A program made the position numbers and the translations under genes. Below the pieces are notes generated by a model that was not told the DNA's origin, made no database searches, and was given only the letters and a program-made list of their open reading frames with translations. Positions 51,201 through 61,738 of a stretch of DNA of 64,000 nt are shown one piece after another. Source of the stretch: Osmia lignaria lignaria (Eukaryota > Arthropoda > Insecta > Hymenoptera > Megachilidae); NCBI RefSeq assembly GCF_051020975.1, contig NW_027478161.1:25828001-25892000 (forward strand), written 5' to 3'. Each line of letters opens with the position of its first letter. Position 1 is the stretch's first letter.

Positions 51201-52081
51201 CCTCTTTCTTTGAGATAACTCTGCACTATTGCGAGCTGTAAATGCCACTTCCAGCTTAGCTGTGCAGAAGAGGAACAACAAGAAGAAGAAATATCTCGGA
51301 ATATGTCCGTCAGGCCCCTTCCGTTGAGATAAATCTGCAAATATCTCGGAAACGATGCCAGCTATGGGAAAATGTTAAGAGACCTTTTTTGTAGAGAATT
51401 AAGTTTCCTACTTTTTATGTTCTATGATATTTTTTGATCAGATGCGTAGTTCTCGAGATATATCAAGATATTTAAAAGTTCCGAAGCTGCACCAACATAA
51501 TAGAGGTACAGAAACACCGTGGCCTCTTTCTTTGAGATAACTCTGCACTATTGCGAGCTGCAAATGCCACTTCCAGCTTAGCTGTGCAGAAGAGGAACAA
51601 CAAGAAGACGAAATATCTCGGAATATGTCCGTCAGGCCCCTTCCGTTGAGCTAAATCTGCAAATATCTCGGAAACGATGCTAGCTATGGGAAAATGTTAA
51701 GAGACCTTTTTTGTAGAGAATTAAGTTTCCTACTTTTTATGTTCTATGATATTTTTTGATCAGATGCGTAGTTCTCGAGATATATCAAGATATTTAAAAG
51801 TTCCGAAGGCGCACCAACATAATAGAGGTACAGAAACACCGTGGCCCCTTTCTTTGAGATGACTCTGCACTATTGCTAGCTGCAAATGCCACTTCCAGCT
51901 TAGCTGTGCAGAAGAAGAACAACAAGAAGAAGAAATATCTCGAAATATGTCCGTCAGGCCCCTTCCCTTGAGATAAATCTGCAAATATCTCGGAAACGAA
52001 GCGAGCTATGGCAAAATGTTAAGAGACCTTTTTTGTAGAGAATTAAGTTTCCTACTTTTTATGTTGTATGATATTTTTTGA
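48220..52081 (+). repeat. Six-monomer (1,931 bp) higher-order repeat, two copies
   Basis: Monomers at 48220, 48541, 48863, 49185, 49507 and 49829 recur at 50151, 50472, 50794, 51116, 51438 and 51760. Shared private words are GGCCCCTCCCTTG (-1 bp), GAGATAGCTCTGC, AAGTTCCAAAGCC with CTGCAAACGCC, AAAATTAGGTTTCC, GAAGACGAAATATC, GATGCTAGCTATGGG and GAAGGCGCACC with GAGATGACTC. The only difference I noticed is GATACTTTTTG near 48209 against GATATTTTTTG near 50140, at the left edge. Type I and type III monomers alternate in the unit. Confidence 0.9.
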
Positions 52082-53046
52082 TCAGATGCGTAGTTCTCAA
52101 GATATATCAAGATATTTAAAAGTTCCGCAGCCGCACCAAAATAATAGAGATACAGAAACACCGTGGCCCCTTTCTTTGAGATAACTCTGCACTATTGCGA
52201 GCTGCAAATGCCACTTCGAGCTTAGCTGTGCAGAAGAAGAACAACAAGAAGAAGAAATATCTCGAAATATGTCCGTCAGACCCCTTCCCTTGAGATAAAT
52301 CTGCAAATATCTCGGAAACGAAGCGAGCTATGGCAAAATGTTAAGAGACCTTTTTTGTAGAGAATTAAGTTTCCTACTTTTTATCTTCTGTGATATTTTT
52401 TGATCAGATGCGTAGTTCTCGAGATATATCAAGATATTTAAAAGTTCCGAAGCCGCACCAACATAATAGAGATACAGAAACACCGTGGCCCCTTTCTTTG
52501 AGATAACTCTGCACTATTGCGAGCTGGAAATGCCACTTCCAGTTTAGCTGTGCAGAAGAGGAACAACAAGAAGAAGAAATATCTCGGAATATGTCCGTCA
52601 GGCCCCTTCCGTTGAGATAAATCTGCAAATATCTCGGAAACGATGCCAGCTATGGGAAAATGTTAAGAGACCTTTTTTGTAGAGAATTAAGTTTCCTACT
52701 TTTTATGTTCTATGATATTTTTTGATCAGATGCGTAGTTCTCGAGATATATCAAGATATTTAAAAGTTCCGAAGCTGCACCAACATAATAGAGGTACAGA
52801 AACACCGTGGCCCCTTTCTTTGAGATAACTCTGCACTATTGCGAGCTGCAAATGCCACTTCCAGCTTAGCTGTGCAGAAGAAGAACAACAAGAAGAAGAA
52901 ATATCTCGAAATATGTCCGTCAGGCCCCTTCCCTTGAGATAAATCTGCAAATATCTCGGAAACGAAGCGAGCTATGGCAAATGTTAAGAGACCTTTTTTG
53001 TAGAGAATTAAGTTTCCTACTTTTTATGTTGTATGATATTTTTTGA
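52082..53046 (+). repeat. Transition monomers between the two six-monomer repeats
   Basis: The monomer at 52082 has CTCAAGATATATC, GTTCCGCAGCC and CACTTCGAGC and resembles 53369 and 56910. The monomer at 52404 has TCTTCTGTGATATT upstream, a B-like GAGCTGG middle and a type III tail, and recurs at 57231 and 62382. The monomer at 52726 lacks one A in GGCAAATGTT (321 bp). Confidence 0.8.
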
Positions 53047-56000
53047 TCAGATGCGTAGTTCTCAAGATATATCAAGATATTTAAAAGTTCCGAAGCCGCA
53101 CCAACATAATAGAGATACAGAAACACCGTGGCCCCTTTCTTTGAGATAACTCTGCACTATTGCGAGCTGGGAATGCCACTTCCAGTTTAGCTGTGCAGAA
53201 GAAGAACAACAAGAAGAAGAAATATCTCGAAATATGTCCGTCAGACCCCTTCCCTTGAGATACATCTGCAAATATCTAGGAAACGATGCGAGCTATGGCA
53301 AAATGTTAAGAGACCTCTTTTGTAGAGAATTAAGTTTCCTACTTTTTATGTTCTATGATATTTTTTGATCAGATGCGTAGTTCTCAAGATATATCAAGAT
53401 ATTTAAAAGTTCCGAAGCCGCACCAACATAATAGAGATACAGAAACACCGTGGCCCCTTTCTTTGAGATAACTCTGCACTATTGCGAGCTGCAAATGCCA
53501 CTTCGAGCTTAGCTGCGCAGAAGAAGAACAACAAGAAGAAGAAATATCTCGAAATATGTCCGTCAGACCCCTTCCCTTCAGATAAATCTGCAAATATCTC
53601 GGAAACGAAGCGAGCTATGGCAAAATGTTAAGAGACCTTTTTTGTAGAGAATTAAGTTTCCTACTTTTTATCTTCTATGATATTTTTTGATCAGATGCGT
53701 AGTTCTCGGGATATATCAAGATATTTAAAAGTTCCGAAGCCGCACCAACATAATAGAGATACAGAAACACCGTGGCCCCTTTCTTTGAGATAACTCTGCA
53801 CTATTGCGAGCTGGAAATGCCACTTCCAGTTTAGCTGTGCAGAAGAAGAACAACAAGAAGAAGAAATATCTCGAAATATGTCCGTCAGACTCCTTCCCTT
53901 GAGATACATCTGCAAATATCTAGGAAACGAAGCGAGTTATGGGAAAATGTTAAGAGACCTTTTTTGTAGAGAATTATGTTTCCTACAATTTATGTTCTAT
54001 GATATTTTTTGATCAGAAGCGTAGTTTACGAGATATATCGAGATATTTAAAAGTTCCGAAGCCGCACCAACATAATAGAGATACAGAAACACCGTGGCCC
54101 CTTTCTTTGAGATAACTCTGCACTATTGCGAGCTGCAAATGCCACTTCCAGCTTAGCTGTGCAGAAGAGGAACAACAAGAAGACGAAATATCTCGGAATA
54201 TGTCCGTCAGGCCCCTTCCGTTGAGCTAAATCTGCAAATATCTCGGAAACGATGCTAGCTATGGGAAAATGTTAAGAGACCTTTTTTGTAGAGAATTAAG
54301 TTTCCTACTTTTTATGTTCTATGATATTTTTTGATCAGATGCGTAGTTCTCGAGATATATCAAGATATTTAAAAGTTCCGAAGGCGCACCAACATAATAG
54401 AGGTACAGAAACACCGTGGCCCCTTTCTTTGAGATGACTCTGCACTATTGCTAGCTGCAAATGCCACTTCCAGCTTAGCTGTGCAGAAGAAGAACAACAA
54501 GAAGAAGAAATATCTCGAAATATGTCCGTCAGGCCCCTTCCCTTGAGATAAATCTGCAAATATCTCGGAAACGAAGCGAGCTATGGGAAAATGTTAAGAG
54601 ACCTTTTTTGTAGAGAATTAAGTTTCCTACTTTTTATGTTCTATGATATTTTTTGATCAGATGCGTAGTTCTCGAGATATATCAAGATATTTAAAAGTTC
54701 CGAAGGCGCACCAACATAATAGAGGTACAGAAACACCGTGGCCCCTTTCTTTGAGATAACTCTGCACTATTGCGAGCTGCAAATGCCACTTCCAGCTTAG
54801 CTGTGCAGAAGAAGAACAACAAGAAGAAGAAATATCTCGAAATATGTCCGTCAGGCCCCTTCCCTTGAGATAAATCTGCAAATATCTCGGAAACGAAGCG
54901 AGCTATGGCAAAATGTTAAGAGACCTTTTTTGTAGAGAATTAAGTTTCCTACTTTTTATGTTGTATGATATTTTTTGATCAGATGCGTAGTTCTCAAGAT
55001 ATATCAAGATATTTAAAAGTTCCGAAGCCGCACCAACATAATAGAGATACAGAAACACCGTGGCCCCTTTCTTTGAGATAACTCTGCACTATTGCGAGCT
55101 GGGAATGCCACTTCCAGTTTAGCTGTGCAGAAGAAGAACAACAAGAAGAAGAAATATCTCGAAATATGTCCGTCAGACCCCTTCCCTTGAGATACATCTG
55201 CAAATATCTAGGAAACGAAGCGAGCTATGGCAAAATGTTAAGAGACCTCTTTTGTAGAGAATTAAGTTTCCTACTTTTTATGTTCTATGATATTTTTTGA
55301 TCAGATGCGTAGTTCTCAAGATATATCAAGATATTTAAAAGTTCCGAAGCCGCACCAACATAATAGAGATACAGAAACACCGTGGCCCCTTTCTTTGAGA
55401 TAACTCTGCACTATTGCGAGCTGCAAATGCCACTTCGAGCTTAGCTGTGCAGAAGAAGAACAACAAGAAGAAGAAATATCTCGAAATATGTCCGTCAGAC
55501 CCCTTCCCTTGAGATAAATCTGCAAATATCTCGGAAACGAAGCGAGCTATGGCAAAATGTTAAGAGACCTTTTTTGTAGAGAATTAAGTTTCCTACTTTT
55601 TATCTTCTATGATATTTTTTGATCAGATGCGTAGTTCTCGGGATATATCAAGATATTTAAAAGTTCCGAAGCCGCACCAACATAATAGAGATACAGAAAC
55701 ACCGTGGCCCCTTTCTTTGAGATAACTCTGCACTATTGCGAGCTGGAAATGCCACTTCCAGTTTAGCTGTGCAGAAGAAGAACAACAAGAAGAAGAAATA
55801 TCTCGAAATATGTCCGTCAGACTCCTTCCCTTGAGATACATCTGCAAATATCTAGGAAACGAAGCGAGTTATGGGAAAATGTTAAGAGACCTTTTTTGTA
55901 GAGAATTATGTTTCCTACAATTTATGTTCTATGATATTTTTTGATCCGAAGCGTAGTTTACGAGATATATCGAGATATTTAAAAGTTCCGAAGCCGCACC

Positions 56001-56060
56001 AACATAATAGAGATACAGAAACACCGTGGCCCCTTTCTTTGAGATAACTCTGCACTATTG
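53047..56060 (+). repeat. Second six-monomer (1,932 bp) tandem duplication, partial second copy
   Basis: Monomers at 53047, 53369, 53691 and the left part of 54013 recur at 54979, 55301, 55623 and the left part of 55945. Shared words are GAGCTGGGAATGCC, ATATCTAGGAAACG, GACCTCTTTTG, CACTTCGAGC, TTCTCGGGATATATC, GTCAGACTCC, CGAGTTATGGG and GTAGTTTACGAG. After that point 54013 continues as the type III monomer seen at 49507 and 51438, while 55945 continues with ATTTCGAAATGTG as at 48863. Each is therefore a hybrid with a different right half. The monomer at 54335 equals 49829 and 51760. Confidence 0.86.
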
Positions 56061-56587
56061 CGAGCTGCAAATGCCACTTCCAGCTTAGCTGTGCAGAAGA
56101 AGAACAACAAGAAGAAGAAATATTTCGAAATGTGTCCGTCAGGCCCCTTCCCTTGAGATAAATCTGCAAATATCTCGGAAACGAAGCGAGCTACGGCAAA
56201 ATGTTAAGAGACCTTTTTTGTAGAGAATTAAGTTTCCTACTTTTTATGTTCTATGATATTTTTTGATCAGATGCGTAGTTCTCGAGATATATCAAGATAT
56301 TTAAAAGTTCCGAAGCTGCACCAACATAATAGAGGTACAGAAACACCGTGGCCTCTTTCTTTGAGATAACTCTGCACTATTGCGAGCTGCAAATGCCACT
56401 TCCAGCTTAGCTGTGCAGAAGAGGAACAACAAGAAGAAGAAATATCTCGGATATGTCCGTCAGGCCCCTTCCCTTGAGCTAAATCTGCAAATATCTCGGA
56501 AACGATGCCAGGTATGGGAAAATGTTAAGAGACCTTTTTTGTAGAGAATTAAGTTTCCTACTTTTTATCTTCTATGATATTTTTTGA
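55945..56587 (+). repeat. Transition monomers before the 16-monomer repeat
   Basis: The monomer at 55945 begins TCCGAAGCG where the phase word is normally TCAGAAGCG, destroying the usual TGATCA site. The monomer at 56267 is type III with a one-base deletion in CTCGGATATG (321 bp) and CCAGGTATGGG. Its tail, TATCTTCTATG, matches the stretch before 47898. Confidence 0.8.
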
Positions 56588-58518
56588 TCAGATGCGTAGT
56601 TCTCGAGATATATCAAGATATTTAAAAGTTCCGAAGCCGCACCAACATAATAGAGATACAGAAACACCGTGGCCCCTCTCTTTGAGATAACTCTGCACAA
56701 TTGCGAGCTGCAAATGCCACTTCCAGCTTAGCTGTGCAGAAGAAGAACAACAAGAAGAAGAAGTATCTCGAAATATGTCCGTCAGGCCCCTTCCCTTGAG
56801 ATAAATCTGCAAATATCTCGGAAACGAAGCGAGCTATGGCAAAATGTTAAGAGACCTTTTTTGTAGAGAATTAAGTTTCCTACTTTTTATGTTGTATGAT
56901 ATTTTTTGATCAGATGCGTAGTTCTCAAGATATATCAAGATATTTAAAAGTTCCGAAGCCGCACCAACATAATAGAGATACAGAAACACCGTGGCCCTTT
57001 CTTTGAGATAACTCTGCACTATTGCGAGCTGCAAATGCCACTTCGAGCTTAGCTGTGCAGAAGAAGAACAACAAGAAGAAGAAATATCTCGAAATATGTC
57101 CGTCAGATCCCTTCCCTTGAGATAAATCTGCAAATATCACGGAAACGAAGCGAGCTATGGCAAAATGTTAAGAGACCTTTTTTGTAGAGAATTAAGTTTC
57201 CTACTTTTTATCTTCTGTGATATTTTTTGATCAGATGCGTAGTTCTCGAGATATATCAAGATATTTAAAAGTTCCGAAGCCGCACCAACATAATAGAGAT
57301 ACAGAAACACCGTGGCCCCTTTCTTTGAGATAACTCTGCACTATTGCGAGCTGGAAATGCCACTTCCAGTTTAGCTGTGCAGAAGAGGAACAACAAGAAG
57401 AAGAAATATCTCGGAATATGTCCGTCAGGCCCCTTCCGTTGAGCTAAATCTGCAAATATCTCGGAAACGATGCCAGCTATGGGAAAACGTTAAGAGACCT
57501 TTTTTGTAGAGAATTATGTTTCCTACAATTTATGTTCTATGATATTTTTTGATCAGAAGCGTAGTTTTCGAGATATATCGAGATATTTAAAAGTTCCAAA
57601 GCCGCACCAACATAATAGAGATACAGAAACACCGTGGCCCCTTTCTTTGAGATAACTCTGCACTATTGCGAGCTGCAAATGCCACTTCCAGCTTAGCTGT
57701 GCAGAAGAAGAACAACAAGAAGAAGAAATATTTCGAAATGTGTCCGTCAGGCCCCTTCCCTTGAGATAAATCTGCAAATATCTCGGAAACGAAGCGAGCT
57801 ACGGCAAAATGTGAAGAGACCTTTTTTGTAGAAAATTCGGTTTCCTACTTTTTATGTTCTATGATATTTTTTGATCAGATGCGTAGTTCTCGAGATATAT
57901 CAAGATATTTAAAAGTTCCGAAGCTGCACCAACATAATAGAGGTACAGAAACACCGTGGCCTCTTTCTTTGAGATAACTCTGCACTATTGCCAGCTGCAA
58001 ATGCCACTTCCAGCTTAGCTGTGCAGAAGAGGAACAACAAGAAGAAGAAATATCTCGGAATATGTCCGTCAGGCCCCTTCCGTTGAGCTAAATCTGCAAA
58101 TATCTCGGAAACGAAGCGAGCTATGGCAAAATGTTAAGAGACCTTTTTTGTAGAGAATTAAGTTTCCTACTTTTTATGTTCTATGATATTTTTTGATCAG
58201 ATGCGTAGTTCTCAAGATATATCAAGATATTTAAAAGTTCCGAAGCCGCACCAACATAATAGAGATACAGAAACACCGTGGCCCCTTTCTTTGAGATAAC
58301 TCTGCACTATTGCGAGCTGCAAATGCCACTTCGAGCTTAGCTGTGCAGAAGAAGAACAACAAGAAGAAGAAATATCTCGAAATATGTCCGTCAGACCCCT
58401 TCCCTTGAGATAAATCTGCAAATATCTCGGAAACGAAGCGAGCTATGGCAAAATGTTAAGAGACCTTTTTTGTAGAGAATTAAGTTTCCTACTTTTTATC
58501 TTCTATGATATTTTTTGA

Positions 58519-60772
58519 TCAGATGCGTAGTTCTCGGGATATATCAAGATATTTAAAAGTTCCGAAGCCGCACCAACATATTAGAGATACAGAAACACCG
58601 TGGCCCCTTTCTTTGAGATAACTCTGCACTATTGCGAGCTGCAAATGCCAGTTCGAGCTTAGCTGTGCAGAAGAAGCACAACAAGAACAAGAAATATCTC
58701 GGAATATGTCCGTCAGGCCCCTTCCCTTGAGCTAAATCTGCAAATATGTCGGAAACGATGCGAGATATGGCAAAACGTTAAGAGACCTTTTTTGTGGAGA
58801 ATTAAGTATCCTACTTTTTATGTTCTATGATATTTTTGGATCAGATGCGTAGTTCTCGAGATATATCAAGATATTTAAAAGTTCCGAAGCCGCACCAACA
58901 TAATGGAGATACAGAAACACCGTGGCCCCTTTCTGTGAGATAACTCTGCACTATTGCGAGCTGCAAATGCCAGTTCGAGCTTAGCTGTGCAGAAGAAGCA
59001 CAACAAGAACAAGAAATATCTCGGAATATGTCCGTCAGGCCCCTTCCCTTGAGCTAAATCTGCAAACATGTCGGAAACGATGCGAGATATGGCAAAACGT
59101 TAAGAGACCTTTTTTGTGGAGAATTAAGTTTCCTACTTTTTATGTTCTATGATATTTTTGGATCAGAGGCGTAGTTTTCGAGATATATCAAGATATTTAA
59201 AAGTTCCGAAGCCGCACCAACATAATGGAGATACAGAAACACCGTGGCCCCTTTCTGTGAGATAACTCTGCACTATTGCGAGCTGCAAATGCCAGTTCGA
59301 GCTTAGCTGTGCAGAAGAAGCACAACAAGAACAAGAAATATCTCGGAATATGTCCGTCAGGCCCCTTCCCTTGAGCTAAATCTGCAAACATGTCGGAAAC
59401 GATGCGAGATATGGCAAAACGTTAAGAGACCTTTTTTGTGGAGAATTAAGTTTCCTACTTTTTATGTTCTATGATATTTTTGGATCAGAGGCGTAGTTTT
59501 CGAGATATATCAAGATATTTAAAAGTTCCGAAGCCGCACCAACATAATAGAGATACAGAAACACCGTGGCCCCTTTCTGTGAGATAACTCTGCACTATTG
59601 CGAGCTGCAAATGCCAGTTCGAGCTTAGCTGTGCGGAAGAAGCACAACAAGAACCAGAAATATCTCGGAATATGTCCGTCAGGCCCGTTCCTTTGAGATA
59701 AATCTGCAAATATCTCGGAAACGAAGCGAGCTATGGCAAAATGTTAAGAGACCTTTTTTGTAGAGAATTAAGTTTCCTACTTTTTATGTTCTATGATATT
59801 TTTTGATCAGATGCGTAGTTCTCGGGATATATCAAGATATTTAAAAGTTCCGAAGCCGCACCAACATAATAGAGATACAGAAACACCGTGGCCCCTTTCT
59901 TTGAGATAACTCTGCACTATTGCGAGCTGCAAATGCCACTTCGAGCTTAGCTGTGCGGAAGAAGCACAACAAGAACCAGAAATATCTCGGAATATGTCCG
60001 TCAGGCCCGTTCCTTTGAGCTGAATCTGCAAATATCTCGGAAACAATGCGAGCTATGGCAAAACGTTGAGAGACGCTTTTTGTAGGAAATTAAGTTTCCT
60101 ACTATTTATGTTCTATGATATTTTTTGATCAGATGCGTTGTTTTCGAGATATATCGAGATATTTAAAGGTTCCGAAGCCGCACCAACATAATAAAGATAC
60201 ATAAACACCGTGGCCTCTTTCTTTGAGATAACTCTGCACTATTCCGAGCTGCAAATGTAACTTCCACTTTAGCTGTGCAGAAGAAGAACAACAAGAAGAA
60301 GAAATATCTCGAAATATGTCCGTCACGCCCCTTCCCTTGAAGTAAATCTGCAAATATCTCGGAAACGATGCGAGCTATGGCAAAATGATAAGAGACCTTT
60401 TTTGTAGAGAATTACGTTTCCTACAATTTAGGTTCTATGATATTTTTGGATCAGATGCGTAGTTTTCGAGATATATCGAGATATTTAAAGGTTCCGAAGC
60501 CGCAACAACATAATAAAGATACATAAACACCGTGGCCTCTTTCTTTGAGATAACTCTGCACTATTCCGAGCTGCAAATGCCACTTCCAGCTTAGCTGTGC
60601 AGAAGAAGCACAACAAGAACAAGAAATATCTCGGAATATGTCCGTCAGGCCCCTTCCCTTGAGCTAAATCTGCAAATATGTCGGAAACGATGCGAGATAT
60701 GGCAAAACGTTAAGAGACCTTTTTTGTGGAGAATTAAGTATCCTACTTTTTACGTTCTATGATATTTTTGGA
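58519..60772 (+). repeat. Run of type II monomers
   Basis: Monomers at 58519, 58841, 59163, 59485, 59807 and 60451 carry type II words (GCACAACAAGAAC, CGGAATATG, GATGCGAGATATGG). The monomer at 60129 is of the TGTAACTTCCAC kind also seen at 25362, 26972 and 47254. The order 59807-60129 parallels 46932-47254, about 40 monomers to the left, so this run probably derives from the end of the large unit or a common ancestor. Several members read GGATCAG where TGATCAG is usual. Confidence 0.84.
58841..59484 (+). repeat. Adjacent near-identical monomer pair
   Basis: Monomers 58841 and 59163 share ATAATGGAGATAC, CAGTTCGAGC and CAAACATGTCGG, which I did not see in other monomers of the window. They differ at their left ends: AGATGCGTAGTTCTCGAG against AGAGGCGTAGTTTTCGAG. 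This is the clearest single-monomer tandem duplication in the window. Confidence 0.85.
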
Positions 60773-61738
60773 TCAGATGCGTAGTTCTCGAGATATATCA
60801 AGATATTTAAAAGTTCCGAAGGCGCACCAACATAATAGAGGTACAGAAACACCGTGGCCCCTTTCTTTGAGATAACTCTGCACTATTGCGAGCTGCAAAT
60901 GCCACTTCCAGCTTAGCTGTGCAGAAGAAGAACAACAAGAAGAAGAAATATCTCGAAATATGTCCGTCAGGCCCCTTCCCTTGAGATAAATCTGCAAATA
61001 TCTCGGAAACGAAGCGAGCTATGGCAAAATGTTAAGAGACCTTTTTTGTAGAGAATTAAGTTTCCTACTTTTTATGTTGTATGATATTTTTTGATCAGAT
61101 GCGTAGTTCTCAAGATATATCAAGATATTTAAAAGTTCCGAAGCCGCACCAACATAATAGAGATACAGAAACACCGTGGCCCCTTTCTTTGAGATAACTC
61201 TGCACTATTGCGAGCTGGGAATGCCACTTCCAGTTTAGCTGTGCAGAAGAAGAACAACAAGAAGAAGAAATATCTCGAAATATGTCCGTCAGACCCCTTC
61301 CCTTGAGATACATCTGCAAATATCTAGGAAACGAAGCGAGCTATGGCAAAATGTTAAGAGACCTCTTTTGTAGAGAATTAAGTTTCCTACTTTTTATGTT
61401 CTATGATATTTTTTGATCAGATGCGTAGTTCTCAAGATATATCAAGATATTTAAAAGTTCCGAAGCCGCACCAACATAATAGAGATACAGAAACACCGTG
61501 GCCCCTTTCTTTGAGATAACTCTGCACTATTGCGAGCTGCAAATGCCACTTCGAGCTTAGCTGTGCAGAAGAAGAACAACAAGAAGAAGAAATATCTCGA
61601 AATATGTCCGTCAGACCCCTTCCCTTGAGATAAATCTGCAAATATCTCGGAAACGAAGCGAGCTATGGCAAAATGTTAAGAGACCTTTTTTGTAGAGAAT
61701 TAAGTTTCCTACTTTTTATCTTCTATGATATTTTTTGA
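60773..61738 (+). repeat. Three-monomer return of the 54.7-55.6 kb block
   Basis: Monomers at 60773 (GAAGGCGCACC), 61095 (GAGCTGGGAATGCC, GACCTCTTTTG) and 61417 (CACTTCGAGC, GTCAGACCCC) match 54657, 54979 and 55301 at an offset of 6,116 bp. The next matching sequence changes to an offset of 5,151 bp, so three monomers (55623, 55945, 56267) are absent here. The first monomer starts with the GGATCAG word of its type II neighbour, which places the left join in its first 50 bases or so. Confidence 0.86.

Larger units (their letters stand above)
56588..61738 (+). repeat. 16-monomer (5,151 bp) unit, copy 1
   Basis: Monomers at 56588, 56910, 57231, 57553, 57875, 58197 and 58519 recur at 61739 onwards at a constant 5,151-bp offset. 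Shared markers are GTGGCCCTTTC (-1 bp), GTCAGATCCC, AATATCACGG, TCTTCTGTG, AAATGTGAAGAG with AAAATTCGG, TTGCCAGCTGC and ACATATTAGAG. Differences I noticed are GAAGTATCTCG near 56761 against GAAATATCTCG, GAATTAAG near 56872 against GAATTAGG, and AAAACGTTAAG near 57485 against AAAATGTTAAG. This duplication therefore looks slightly older or less homogenised than the large one. Confidence 0.88.
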
